Assembly: GCF_000247815.1 (NCBI RefSeq)
Contig: NC_021680.1
Coordinates: 2,086,649-2,150,648 of the forward strand
Direction of reading: 5' to 3'
DNA from: Ficedula albicollis
Taxonomy: Eukaryota > Chordata > Aves > Passeriformes > Muscicapidae
DNA length: 64,000 nt
The notes beneath the pieces are model-generated. The model was not told the DNA's origin, ran no database searches, and saw only the letters and a program-made list of their open reading frames with translations. Positions 9,350 to 21,475 of the stretch are shown here, one piece after another (positions within the stretch are counted from its first letter, which is position 1; each line of letters opens with the position of its first letter). The position numbers and the translations under genes were made by a program.

Positions 9350-10039
9350 TGCAGATGAGCTCTTGGAACAGAGTTTTGAAAAAAAGGACACCAAATACCC
9401 ATGATGGGCTGGAGTACTTAATGTCTCTTTAGCTTTAGTTGAATTCCAAAGGTTTCTTTCCTAAAGTGATTGGAAGTCAAATGCCGAAAAGCCTTTCAAG
9501 TGTGCTTTTTCCTTTTGTATCTTTTGTCTAAGAATACCAGATTTGGTTCATCTCCTAAAAAATACAGACTTCTGAAACACTGGGAATTGCTGTGAAATCT
9601 TGGCTGGAGCTGCGTTTAGATGTGATTGTGGTCAGCATCCCCTTAGGCTCAGCTCTGTAGTGATATGAACTGATGCTGCTGTAAGCTTGACTTAAGAGAG
9701 GCACTGGCTAAAGAAGTCAGTCTTTGAATGCTTCTGAATATTTCACATCCCTGCCTGCAGCTTTTCTGGGCACAGGTGCACTTCCAGGGGCCTGAGGCAA
9801 AGCACACAGGGCAAATTCCTGTTGCCATTCCTGCCTTCCTGATGGACACTGGTAGAAAGTGGGTTTTTGTGTTAAAGAGTGGTTTTGACAGGATGGACTC
9901 CCTGGGCTTGGACTATAAGGAAAAATGTGGAAGCTGACAGCCCCTGGACATTTAGAAGCCAAGACAAATGAAACCAAGCCCTCCTGTGGCCCACTCTCTC
10001 CTCAGGCTGCTCCTGAGAAATGTGGGGGCGGAATGGCAT
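9350..10039. other. No gene recognised
   Basis: Unique sequence upstream of the tandem-module gene. Frames of up to 93 codons are present but show no domain or repeat signature. Confidence 0.5.
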
Positions 10040-10590
10040 CCTGTGGGCAAGGCCTGGTTCCTATGGGAAGGGCCTGGATCCTGTGGGTAGGGCCTGGATC
10101 CTGTAGGAAGGGCCTGCATCTTGTGGGCAGGGCCTGGATCCTGTGTGTAGGGCCTGGATCCTTTGGGGAAGGCCTGGATCCTGTGTGCAGGGCCTGGATC
10201 CTGTAAACAAGGCCTGGATCCTGTAAACAAGGCCTGGATCTTGTGGGCAGGGCCTGGATCCTTTGGGCAGGGCCTGGCTTCTGTGGGCTGGGTCTGGATC
10301 CTGTGGGAATAACTTGGGTCCTGTGGGAATCACTTGGATCCTTGGGAAGGGTTGGGATCCTGTCGGAAGCACTTGGATCCTGTGGGCAGCTCCAGGATCC
10401 TGTGGGCAGGTTTGGATTCTCTGGGCAGTTCCTGGATGCTATGGGTAGAATCTGGATCTTCCTGGAGACAGTTGGCAGCTCCAGGATCCTGTGGGCAGGG
10501 CCAGGATTCTCTGGGCAGTTCCTGGATGCTATGGGTAGAATCTGGATCTTCCTGGAGACAGTTGGCAGCTCCTGTATCCTGTGGGCAGCC
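10040..10590. repeat. 20-bp GGATCC minisatellite, about 27 units
   Basis: The unit is close to 'gggcagggcctggatcctgt', repeated with 10-30% divergence; many units contain GGATCC. Near the right end the array contains a higher-order duplication of about 100 bp: 'ggcagttcctggatgctatg' occurs near 10423 and 10515, each followed by 'gtagaatctggatcttcctg'. Because 20 is not a multiple of 3 and the units lack stops, long frames run through on both strands (10002-10673 minus; 10243-10641 plus). I do not consider these genes. Confidence 0.95.
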
Positions 10591-11638
10591 CCTGTCTCCC
10601 TCCCAAACACACCCACTATCCTCTCTTTGGGAACATGGTGAATTCTGTATCTATACAGCTGATGAGAAAACACTTAAAGGCAGGTGATGGTGAAAAGTTC
10701 CAATTCCTGCCAGAGGAGGTGAATGGCAAAATCATCACCCGTCTGCCCTCAGCCCAGGCCCGGGCTCGCAGCACCCACAGCCCCGGGGCAGCTCGTGTCT
10801 GCTTCCTGAGGGAAGTTTTGCCTTCACTTCCTCAGACTTCAAGTCAGAATGAAGGGCGGAGGGAAGCAGGACATAAGGGATACGTGTTTACCTCCCCAGG
10901 ATGGGCCCACTGCTCCCTACACACAGGAGAAAGAAATATCACCCAGCACGGGACTTGATGTGTGTTTTTAAAAGCTCGCGCCTCAGCACGTCCTTGTAGC
11001 CCTGCTTGAGGTGAAAGTGTTTCCTGGATCCTCCAGTAATGCCACCAAAGCTGAGGATATCAATCAGGCAGCACAGGTAGAAGTGCAAATCTGCCCTGTA
11101 GTTGACACGTCTAGTTGGTTCTTCTCAGTCATGGAAAATCAAATATGGGAGTTGCCTAAAGCTCCACAAGAAGTTGGTGGATTTTTGCCCACACTAAAAA
11201 AGTGGCTGCTCTGCTCAGGTGATCTTGAAGGACTGTGACTATGAATGTTGAATGGCTTGGGCTGCCTTGCAGTTCTTGGGAAGTTTAATATAGAAAGAAG
11301 AAATGGTTTTAAAGTGAAAATGCCAGTTTTTTTTGCCAAAACAGAAGAGTCTCAGGGCCTCTGGAATCCCTTTAGGTGAACCAATATTCAAGTTGTTCAA
11401 CCCTTTCGGCCCAGTGAAAGGACTGTCACGAAATTAAATCTCTGTCATGCAAGCCAACTGCAATCAGCAAGGAATTCCTCGATAACTCATCATGATTATC
11501 ATGAAATAACTCCATGCGCTCATTTGTGATACTTCAGAACATGAAGCCAGACGATCCCAAAGTTGTACGTTCCCCAATCTTGAAATGAAGGTGTTAGAAA
11601 GGAGGAAAATGGACACAAAAGAAGGGGGTCCTGCATCA
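10591..11638. other. No gene recognised
   Basis: Unique sequence between the minisatellite and the second dispersed copy. No coding or repeat signal. Confidence 0.5.
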
Positions 11639-12255
11639 AACAAACGCCGTGTGCCACAAGGCACAAGGACTTGGTGTCCCCTCATCCCTCCCGGCCCAGG
11701 CAGCGCCTCCTCCTCTGCCCCACACCACACACACTGCACCACCCAGCAACCAAAGGCTTTGGGCTCCAGGATTCCCCCCAAATCAATGACTACAGTGTGA
11801 TGGAAAGAACAAGCCCTTCTGATGTATTCATTGTGTCCTTTTCTTTCAACAAGAGCATCTATCGAGCTCCTTCTAACTTAGCAAAAGTGGCAACTTAAGG
11901 GCCTAATAAACCTATTCCAGAGGAATGCATTCCAGACATAACCTTGAATAATATTATCCTGCAGAAACAAAAAAAACCTACTTCCTGTCACACTTTTTAT
12001 ATGAAGCTAATCTCTAGTTCAAGTCTTTAGAACTGTTAACGTTAAACCCTTGGCTTTCTTTATGTCACTTCCTAAATGAACCCAAATGGGTTATTTAGGA
12101 ATTCATCAGAAATGGAAGGCATGAGATGGCCTTCATCCTGTTATCTTTACTTCTAAGAGGGACGCTACTAATTTCTACCCCTAATTCCTACATGATAATT
12201 ACCTTTATTAAGAGACTTTTTTTTTCCCTTCATGTTCCAGGAAGGCCAAGGAAAG
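11639..12255. repeat. Dispersed duplication, copy 2 (partner at 4487-5190)
   Basis: Direct-orientation match to 4487-5190. It is identical over 11639-11848, then more diverged with small indels. It has a single copy of the 91-bp unit that is doubled in copy 1. Similarity fades after 'ggaaggcca' near 12245. Confidence 0.88.
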
Positions 12256-13835
12256 CACAAAGTTGTATGGCTTGGTTGAGAAAACAATGATTTTAGAAGA
12301 AGGAGATGTTACAAAATCTAAGTCTGGACTGCTCTGAGATCCGCCTGGTATTTTGCCTGGTTACCAGTGTTAGGTTATGGGATAAACACTATGTTCCCTG
12401 CTCCCAAAGAAGCAACAGTGGGAGGAAATCCAGATCATACCCTGTCCAAGTTGTTCCCAGGCCCATTGCAGGAGCTATCGGAGACACAAAGCCACATGGG
12501 AGACCAAATGGTGGGCTCAGAGCAGGAGAAATCCTCGCTGGACTTCCCTGAGGCTGTCAGGAGACTCCCCCAGCCCCACTGGTCACTAGGAGAAGGCAGC
12601 TGGAGCATCTTTCCTGAGATTTTTGGAGCATATTCAAGGCACTCCTGGGCATCTGTGCAGCAACTGGGCAGACTGGATTTTGGAGGGGTGAGACTGGGCA
12701 GACTGCATATCTGAGGCCACCTGGGAGGAAAATCTCGGAAATAAATACTCCGGTGTCTAGGAATGGCACAGAAAGTCTCAGCGCCAGCCTTGATGGGGAG
12801 GAAAAGATGATTTTGCTTTCAGACAAGCCTAATTCCACTCATGTCCCTCGTGGTCACGTGCACACCAGCACCAAAGTGTGTGGCCAACTGACCTGTCTAG
12901 CCATCAGTGGTGTCCACGTGTCTTGTGATAACTCAGGGCAGCCCCAAGGTGGAGGTGACATGGACTCTTTAGGTTGTGGTGGTTACTTCAGGCAGCAGGA
13001 GACAGACCTATCTATCCCCATAGAGAAAAGCATTTTCTCTTGTTTGGAGACAGAGAAACACCTTAAATTTAGTTTTATTTTTTATTTATGATTATTTTAA
13101 TACTGGCACTGCTGCACCATTCAAGGTCCTTTCTAGCTTTCAGTTTGTTTACCCCTCATTCCAGGAGCTATGTCCCATTGCTCAGCACTTGGTTATGTCG
13201 GATCCTACGAGTGGATTTAAAAGTGAAAATCCTCCAGTGCATTTCAAAGCAGAGTCATCAGCCTCTAGGCTTGGCTGATCCCCAAGCACTGTATTTTAGC
13301 AGTCCCACTTCAGTAGATCCAGCTGCTGTTCAGATATAAAGTGGGAATTGATATGAGAATCACATCCTTTGACATTAGAGCTTTCCTTGTGGTGCTTCCA
13401 TGGCTCTGAGAGACCATCAGCCTTGGTCTGTGTCCATGACCTATAAACCCAGGAGTGATGTGGAAAGCTCATGTCTCAGGTGGGCAATCTCAATTACAAA
13501 ATGCACAGCCTCTTTCAAAAGACCAGCTTAAAAACATGTGGCAAGTATAGCTGGGAGCCCAATTCCTCCTCTGAAGGCTGAACTTCTGAACTGCAGATAA
13601 TTACTACTCTTCTCCTCACTTTGCTAGCATCTCCTATCTCAAGCTGTAGAAACAATATGTAGGTGCTTTCAAGTTTAAAATAAGTGAACATCTCTTGGCA
13701 TGGCTGTGAGTTAAAAAATACCATCTTTGTGCTTCCAGATGAGGAGCCCAAGGCTGAAGAGCTGGAGGTGTTTTCTATGTGCAGGGTGAGTCACCAGCAG
13801 AGCCAAGGACAGGGTCGTGTCACAGCAGCTCAGAG
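12256..13835. other. No gene recognised
   Basis: Frames such as 12367-12714 (plus, 115 codons) and 12557-12838 (minus) overlap each other and show no motif. 'gggcagactg' recurs locally near 12665 and 12694. No repeat family was identified. Confidence 0.45.
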
Positions 13836-14045
13836 CATGAGGGTGGTAAAACACTGGAGGGGGATGAAACGCTGGTACAGGTTGCCCAGAAATGGGATGG
13901 ATACCCCGTGCCTGGAAATATCCAGGGTCAGGTTGAGGGCTCTGGACAATCTGACCCAGCTGAAGATGTCCCTGCTGGTTGCAGGGTGTTGGACCAGAGG
14001 ACATTGAAAAAGTCCCTTTCATCCCACACCATTCTGTCATTGCAC
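13836..14045 (+). mobile_element. CR1 LINE 3' fragment
   Basis: Reads in CR1 sense: 'catgagggtggtaaaacact', then 'ggttgcccagaaatgggatg', 'cctggaaatatccagggtca' and 'catcccacaccattctgtca'. These follow the order of the CR1 3' end. It is 5'-truncated, with a small internal insertion. Confidence 0.8.
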
Positions 14046-14438
14046 GGCTGTGGAAGCCAGGCTGCTGGCAGGGGACACGGCCCCTCTGTCCCTGTGCTGC
14101 TGGGTGGTGGCACGTTCCTCAAACAAACATTCCAGCCATGCTCCCTGCAGCAGGACAGGGCTGGAGCTATGGGCTGGGATGGAGCACCGCTGCCTTGTGC
14201 TCCTTCTGCCGGGCTGGGAGCTCGGTGGTGGCGTGGCTGCTGTCCCTAAGCTGGTGACACTGGAGGGTCCCGGCAGGGGCCAGTCCCCGCAGCAGTGGCT
14301 GGAGGAGGGCTGGGTGACAAGCTGGCGTGTCCTGCCGAGCAGCAGGCAGCAGATGGCAATGTCGCCCTGCCGGAACCGCCGGGATGCAGGGAGATGCTTG
14401 CTGTGCTGACAGCTTGGGGACAGCAGTCAAAGCCTGGT
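14046..14438. other. No gene recognised
   Basis: GC-rich unique sequence. Overlapping frames on both strands have no domain signature. Confidence 0.5.
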
Positions 14439-15283
14439 TGTTGGGGTCAGTGAGTCTCAGAATTGTACAGTTTAGATGGTTTGTTTAGTGGATTGGAATT
14501 TAACATCATAGATGAAAAAGTTTTTTGGTGCTAATCATGGTGCCTTGTTTTCTCCATGCATTTAACAAATAATTAATAAGTCTATTAAGAGCATCTTTAT
14601 GGTTCTAAGAGGAGGGGGAGATGGTGGAGTCAGTGAGTCAGGGGTCTCTCTGAATTCTTCAGAGAGAAATCAGAGTGCAGGAGTTGAATTAAAGCCTTTG
14701 GGTGGATTAAAGTATATTAAGCCACTCACACATAAAGTAGACATTTAAGTAGAAGTAAGTTAGCAAGTTTTAGTATGAGTTCTAATGCTTTTAGTAAGTA
14801 AAAGGTTTCAAATGCCAGAGTAGTAGAGCGAGTTCTAGTGAAGGTTGAAACATACTGATTTCTTCAGCAAGAGGTTCCAGGCCCACAGTGGTAAACAAGA
14901 CTTTGACATAACAGAGCTATAGTAAAAATATTGCTTACATTTTTCAGATAGAACAAGATAGGTCGTATGCATAGTCTTATACATAACCTAGAGTGCTAAG
15001 AAACTAGAATTCTAATAGGTTAAGGAGTGGTAGTCCAAGTTTGCATCTCAGCTTGTTGGAAAAATCCTACATAAGAGTATGTATTGGGGAAAGTTGTTGC
15101 TTTTAGCCTTTGGCTTTTGCCAGGGCTTTTAGCCATTCACTTATTGCCACTGCATTTGCCATTGCTGCATTGCCATTGTCTGCTTGCCTGTCGAAACTAA
15201 TGTGCTTTGTAATAAGATGTGCTTTGTTATAAATAACCTTTTTAACTGTTAGCTGCTTTGCTTATTTAGAAGATTACCCGACA
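14439..15283 (+). mobile_element. Solo LTR-like element, about 845 bp
   Basis: An AT-rich block stands out from GC-rich surroundings. It starts TGTTGGGG and ends ACCCGACA, so the ends form an imperfect 8-bp inverted repeat with the canonical TG...CA termini. A TATA-like 'cctacataaga' lies near 15068, and 'gtaataag'/'ataaataacc' near the 3' end could serve for polyadenylation. No target-site duplication, primer-binding site, polypurine tract or internal coding region was found. The family (ERVL-like or other) was not determined, and the orientation rests on the TATA-like motif. Confidence 0.55.
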
Positions 15284-18200
15284 AAGTAGGAGCCAAGACC
15301 TTGGAGTAGGAGCCTAAGAGCTCTGGAGTTGGGGCTATAAAGCACTGGAGGTCCAAGAACCTCACAGCTGGTGGTGGGTCCAGCTCCTTTAGCAGAAGCC
15401 TTAGGGTCTCCAGAAGCATTGGGTGTTTGATGGAGGTGCTCCTTGGCTCCAGGCTACTGTGGGTCCCTGCTCCCCACAACCACCCAGAGGGGACAGGTGA
15501 GCAAGGGAACAGGTAGGGACACTCCTTTCTGCCTGCTCCCTCCCCAGCCTGGCAGAGGCTGCTCTGGGTTGGTCACAGCTGGTGCAGCTCAGATGTAAAA
15601 GAGCTCAGACTGGCTCTTTCCAGGCCTTGGTTGGAGTGATTTTGACATCTGGGGAGACTGAGGCAGGGAGCACTGCCTGTGAGTGGTACTGGAGCTGGTC
15701 AGCTGCTCTTTAGACAGTGGGGTGAAGCTGCTCCCAGTATGAGCCTTGGCATGGCGGGGATGTGACCTTTGACAGGATGTTTGACTCTTTTCCCCTGACT
15801 CACCCTGGTGCCAGCAGGTGTTTTTCAGATACAGCCACTGTATCTGGACGGCCACATCTCCTCCCTGTGCCCCACGTTGCCCCAGTGGGACGGGAGGCTG
15901 GGTGTTCCCTCTTGCTGTCTGGCTTGGTGGTATCCCAGGGTCACCCTCAAGGACTTTGTGCCGTGCACTCTTTATCTGATGGGAGCAGAGCCAGCATTGG
16001 AAATGTTTTCATCTCCTTTTCTCCAAGCAGCTCCATCCCATCTTTTATCAGGCAGGGCTGCTGAGCTCAGGGAAATGAGAGCTCTGTGCCTGCTTGGGGC
16101 ACGCTCCTGAGGCATGGCTGTGGGTTTTGTTGACTTCTCTGATCTGACAACAAGCTGGTGACATCAGTGCCACAGAACACAGGGCTGGCATCAACCCTGG
16201 GTGCAGGTGGAAGCTCTGGGTGCCGCCACTGCAAGTACTACCAGCAGCCAAGGCACCTGGGAAAGAGGCCAGAAGGTGCTAAGAAATAATTCTGAGTTGC
16301 CTAAAGGGGCACTGCAGGTCCCCTCGGCCTCCCCATTGTCTGGATCCAACACATTTCATCGTGGTTTGGAACCAGGCTGCTCCTCCGTACGCATGTCTTG
16401 GTTCCAAACAGTGCAAGACACTGAGTGACACATCTTCTGCTCCCCAAACTGCAATGCTTCCAATTGGTACAGGGTCATGCAGGTGCTAAAAGACAAATTA
16501 ATTTCCTCCATCTGAGCCCTCCTGACTCAGCATTCCTTCAGTCAGCACTTTACAGTGGGTCTGAGATAACAGGAGAACGCAATGCAGAGAGCAGAGCCCA
16601 TTGTGCTGGCCGGGTACCTCCCCAGCAGGCACAGCCACAGAGATGCTGGCAGTGCACTCTCAGCACGCATGGGCCAGGTGTGGCTTCGGCAAAAGGCTTT
16701 GTGGGTCATGGCAGTGGTGACCTCGTGGTGTCCTCTCACCCACTCCCAGCTGTATCCTTGGCTCTGCTGAAGAGTGTGAGTACCTTGGAAAGGGCTGGGT
16801 TTGGGGTGCTCCTTAAGAAAATTAAGGCTTTATGCCAGGAGACATCAGGTCCGTGTGTTCTGAGCCTAATTTCTTCCTCTCCAAAGAATTTGTGTGACTC
16901 TGTTTTCTTCACCTAACACATGGCATTGTTGTCATTCATCAGATGGTGGCCAGGCTTTGCCACAATGGCAGCTGCATTTTGGGAGAAAGAGTCCTGGGCT
17001 GACACATCCATGAAATGTGGTGAACAATGCTCAAGAGAGAGAGGTCAGAAGTTTTGGTGCTGGCCTCTGTGTTGATGCTCCTCCCCTCTGGAATCATGAT
17101 TTGGTTTCCAGAAGCAGCTTGACTTGACTTGACACATCAGCCCTTAGCTGAGTCCCTTGTGTCAGCTGGAGGAGCTCCCAGGAGACCAGGGCACAGTGTG
17201 GAGGTGCAGAGGGCTCCTCTGTGCTGGAGAATGGCAAGGGTGGGATGGAACAATCAGGCAGAGAGGGTGTGTGGGCACCTGGAGAAGGGGACTGGCAGTG
17301 CTGGAAAAGCCATGGCTACAAACAAGGAGGAAGGAGGCCCTGCCCCGGAATAAAGTACAAACTGAGCCAGAGCCTTTTTCACTTGATCACCTAGAAGTGC
17401 TGGAAAGATCAGTGGAGAGGGGAGAGCAATCCAAACTGAATGCACTGCATCTTGGGAGGGATGTTCAGAGATAAGGAATGTGCAGTCCTTGCAGTCAGGG
17501 GAAGGAGCCCCAGCCCAAGACCAGGAGATGCCTATCAGGCTGGACATTGCTTGTGCCACGTACACCACACTGCTGGGGGGTCAGATTGCTGCCAACGTTA
17601 TAAACCCCTATCACTCTGCAGGTGCAAATAAGCCTTATCTCCTACAGGGAATCCTATTAACCAGAAGTGGACTTTGCTGCCCGTGTTGTGCCCTTTAAAC
17701 CTCACTTAGAGCTTTTCTGCCTCTAGTGAGCTGGGGAGGGTTTGAGGAAAAGAAAAACAACATGGTTTCTTCCAGTGTGAGCTGTGGGTGTCCCACCAGC
17801 CCCACTGGGTGCTGCTGCAGGAGCAGCTCCAGGTTTGCTTTGGTGCAGTGGTGGGGATCCAGGAGCTCTGCCAACTCCAGCCAAACCAGTTGGGATGTTC
17901 TTTTCCCAGGTTTGGAGCAGGAAGTTGCCCTAGCTCTGCAGTTCCCTTGGCTGGCTTAGGAGTTTGTCAGAGGCAGCTGCACACCAAACTCTCCCTGCAG
18001 TGCTAAATCCACAGATAATGGACTTGCAGGTAACAATGATGGGCTGCAGCTGCCCCTGCCTCTGGTCCTGCAAGCACAAGCATTGCAAGGGACCTTTCTG
18101 GCCCTTTGTTTAGGTAATGTCTGTCTTGGTGCTCCCAGGAAGGCTTCTGTAGCAGGAGCAGTAATTTATGAGGTCCTGGTATAGACAGTGACTGTTTCAC

Positions 18201-18489
18201 ACATGATTCATGCAGTTCTCAGTAAGGATCCTTTGCTCCCTGAGATAGTTTGGATCATCAGCCTGTCCTCCCTGTGAGGCTACTTCTTTACACTATTTCA
18301 AGGTAAAGCAGCCAATTTCCCTCAAGAAAGGGAGCCTCTTCTCAAGGAGAAAGGGAAATGTTGTCTCCCAGATTGGCTTCTCCTCCCTTAATGCTGTGCC
18401 CATCCCTCCAGGCTGTCCCTTTCCCTGTTGCTTGGGGAAGGGGAGCAGTGCCCAGCCTAGTGAGTGGGACTGCAGAGGGTAGTGCAGCT
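15284..18489. other. No gene recognised
   Basis: About 3.2 kb of mixed-composition unique sequence. The longest frame is 163 codons at 16425-16916 (plus), and many shorter ones overlap on both strands. I saw no splice-flanked coding block, domain or repeat family. Confidence 0.45.
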
Positions 18490-18676
18490 CAGAGTATCAC
18501 AGGATGGTTTGGGTTGGAAGGACCTGAAAGGCTGGAAGGCTCCCATTGCTATCCCCTTGCCATGGGCAGAGATGCCATTCACTGCCCCAGGCTTCTCCAA
18601 ACCTGTCCCACCTGGCCTGGAACACTTCTCAGGATGGGGCAGCCTCTCTGGGCAACCTGTCCAAGATATCCTGGCT
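18490..18676 (-). mobile_element. CR1 LINE 3' fragment
   Basis: The plus strand is the CR1 complement: 'tatcacaggatggtttgggt', 'tggaaggacc', then 'ctgggcaacctgtcc'. About 185 bp, 5'-truncated. Confidence 0.85.
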
Positions 18677-20714
18677 TCTTTAGGTGAAGCTATAACCTGC
18701 AGGTGTGAGGGTGGAAATGGGACCACCTGCACCTCTTGTAACAGCCTGGCTCCTCAAACAGGTCCACGAGCTGTGACGAACACCAGTTCAGCAGCAGAGG
18801 AGGCTCCTTCTGCTCCTGCCTTGCCAGTAGAGAGCTCGTGAGTAAGCTGGAGGCTCGGCTGCCCCTTCAGAGCTTTACAAAGCTGCCTGGATGCTGCTCT
18901 TCCTGCATCTCCCTCAGCAGAGGGCACTGCATGTCCATGCTTAATCCACCTGGGAAGGAAGGGGATGTCTTTTCCACCGCTCTGGCTCCAGCAATTTTTG
19001 CTCGTTGACCACCAAACCTTTCCCCCAGCTCCCTGCCAAAGAGCTCCGGGCTGCAGGACCACCTCCCTGATGGAAAGATCGGGCCTGATGAAGGAAATCT
19101 GGAGGCATTCGGTGAAAGGACAGGAAAATTTAGATCAAACGGCCGGAAATCCTCCCTAGGGCAGCACACAAGAGCCGTGCTGTGGAAAGCTCTGCTCTGG
19201 CAGGAGGTGATCCAAGACAAACAGGGAGCTGCCTTCTGGGATGGACTGGCTGGCAGGATCTGGGCAAAGCCATAAAAGCAGTTTGGCTTTGTGCTCTGCT
19301 GTGGTCACTGCAGGCGGTCAGGGAGGAGCAGGATGGTGCTTCCAGCCCATGCAGGAGCAGAAGGAGCCTTTCTCACCATGGCCTGAGGCAGATACCTATA
19401 TTTATAACTTCTCTATGGGTATTTAACAGGGTATTTACCAGCCTGAAGTGGCATCAGCATGGTCCCAGCTGGGCTTGGTTGCAGACAGTTGGTGCAAATC
19501 CTCCTTGGTGAGGTGTGAGCTGTTTGGAGGCTTTGGGCTCTTCCAACAAGAGTATTTGTGTGCAAACACAGAGATAAATGTCCCAAAGTGGATGTCCCCA
19601 TGTTGCCTGTGGAAGTAGCTGCTTGCTGGAGTGAGCAGGGAGCCAGGTGCTACCTCTTGCATTGCTGCAGGCTTTGATGCAGTAGTGACTTCACCTCGGT
19701 GGAGGTCTCTGGCTGCAGAGTCAGAAGGAAGGTCAAAGACTCATGGATTTTCTTCATGGATGGAATGTCCTGCTGCCTCTCACGGGGCAGGAAGGGAGAG
19801 TGATTGAGTTCTGGAGTGTTTCCCCTTGGGTTCCTTCCCTGGTTGTGATCAGGGTTTGTCTGAGAGCTCTTGGGTGGCGAGTTGGCAGCACTTGGGTGAC
19901 CGCCCCATAACCCCCACCTGTCTGGCTGGTTCCTGCAGGGCTGAACCCCCAGGAGACCAGGCACGTGCATCTCCACGAGGCAGCTGTGCGATGGGCCAGC
20001 CCAAGGCTTCACTCAAATGTAAACTGTTGTGTTTCCAGCCAGTAGGAAGTGATCACCGCCTGGGAACCTGCCTTGGAGTGCATTTGTTGACTGAAACCTT
20101 TATCAAGAGAGTGAAGGTGGTTTCCAGACTTGTTGGTGTCCTCGAGATAGCTTTCGTGGAGGCTTTCCAAGACACTGCAATCTCAGCTATTGCCCTTTGA
20201 CAGCAGCAAAGATAGAGATATACAAACCTCCTGTTCAAGGAATCTTCCTCCTCCTCCTCCTGCAGTTCTTGAGATTGGGCTGCTCCAGGGCTCTCTCCCT
20301 GGAACAACCAGCTGGGGAATCACACGCAGCCCTAATCACCCATGGAAGTGCTTTCTGCCTTGTTTCTCCTCACCCACTTGGAGCAGGGGCTTGTGTGGAG
20401 GTGTCTGAGCTCTGCACAAGTGTGAGTGCACCTTAGGGTGGAGGGGACTGATCCCTTCTGATTCTGCAAGCAGAGGGGTGGCTCTCATCCTGTTCAGGCT
20501 GCCTAAACAAGTCGGTGTTGCTCAGGAGAGATGAGAAAGCTGAGCTAAAGCCACAATTAATGCCTGAAACAGAAGTGTGTTCATGTGGGACTGTAAAAGA
20601 GCTGGGAAATGCTGCCAGCCTATCCATGAATGTCCCAGTGAACGTCCTGGAGGGCACAGGAAAAAGTGTTAGACCCAAAAAGTAGAGAGGGGACCAGCTG
20701 GGGAGGTCGAGGCT
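18677..20714. other. No gene recognised
   Basis: Unique sequence. Frames of up to 125 codons (18464-18841 plus) overlap the CR1 fragment or each other. A (CTC)n-type stretch lies at 20246-20260. Confidence 0.45.
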
Positions 20715-20815
20715 ACACAGACCTGCCGTGAGAAGAGGCTGTGGCAGTGCCAGACAGTAAAGGCAACACAGCCCTGCCGTGAGAAGAGGCTGTGGCAGTG
20801 CCAGACAGTAAAGAT
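20715..20815. repeat. 51-bp tandem duplication
   Basis: 'cctgccgtgagaagaggctg' occurs at 20722 and 20773, within two nearly identical head-to-tail units. Confidence 0.9.
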
Positions 20816-20866
20816 GGAAGGGGAGGTGAGCTACAATGACCTCTGGGCCATGTCCATCCTGCAGAT

Positions 20867-21475
20867 GGAATCACAGAATCATTTAAGTTGGAAAAGACCT
20901 TTAAAAGGTCATCAACCATGTCCCCAGGTGCCTTGTCTACACTCATTTAAACACCCCCAGTGATGGTGACTCCATCACTTCCCTAAGCAGCCTGTTTTAA
21001 TCCCCGACAACCCTTTTCATAAATAAATTTTTCCTAATATCCAATCTAAACTTGCTGTGACTTGTGGCCTTTTCCTCTTGTTCTGTTGTTGTTACCTGGA
21101 AAAAAGAGACCAATCCACACCTGGCTACATCCTCCTGTCATGGAGTTGTGCAGAGCCAGAAGGTTCCCCCCTGAGCCTCCTTTTCTCCAGGCTGAGCCCT
21201 CCCAGCTCCCTCAGCTGCTCGTGGTGCTCCAGCCCCTTCCCCAGCTCTGTTCCCTTCTCTGGACATGTTCCAGCTCCTCAATGTCCTCCTTGCAGTGAGG
21301 GGTCCAGAACTGGACACAGGATTTGAGGTGTGGCCTCAGCAGTGCCCAGCACAGGGGGACAGTCACTGCCCTGGCCCTGCTGGTCACTCTGTGGCTGGTG
21401 CAGTCCAGGTGCCCTTGGTCACCTGGGCACACCTGGCCTCATGTTCAGCTGCTGTTGACCTGCACACCTGATTGC
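20867..21475 (-). mobile_element. CR1 LINE 3' end, about 600 bp
   Basis: The longest CR1 copy in the window. The plus strand gives the standard complement order: 'aatcacagaatcatttaagt', 'tggaaaagacc', 'cacccccagtgatggtgact', 'ccaatctaaact', 'ttctccaggctgagccctcc', 'ctccttgcagtgaggggtcc', 'gaggtgtggcctcagcagtg'. It is truncated at its 5' end near 21475. No intact reverse-transcriptase frame remains. Confidence 0.95.

Noticed and set aside
10002..10673. A 223-codon minus-strand ORF with a repeated IQALPTGSRP-like pattern
   Set aside because: It is a translation of the 20-bp minisatellite; plus-strand frames over the same DNA are equally open.
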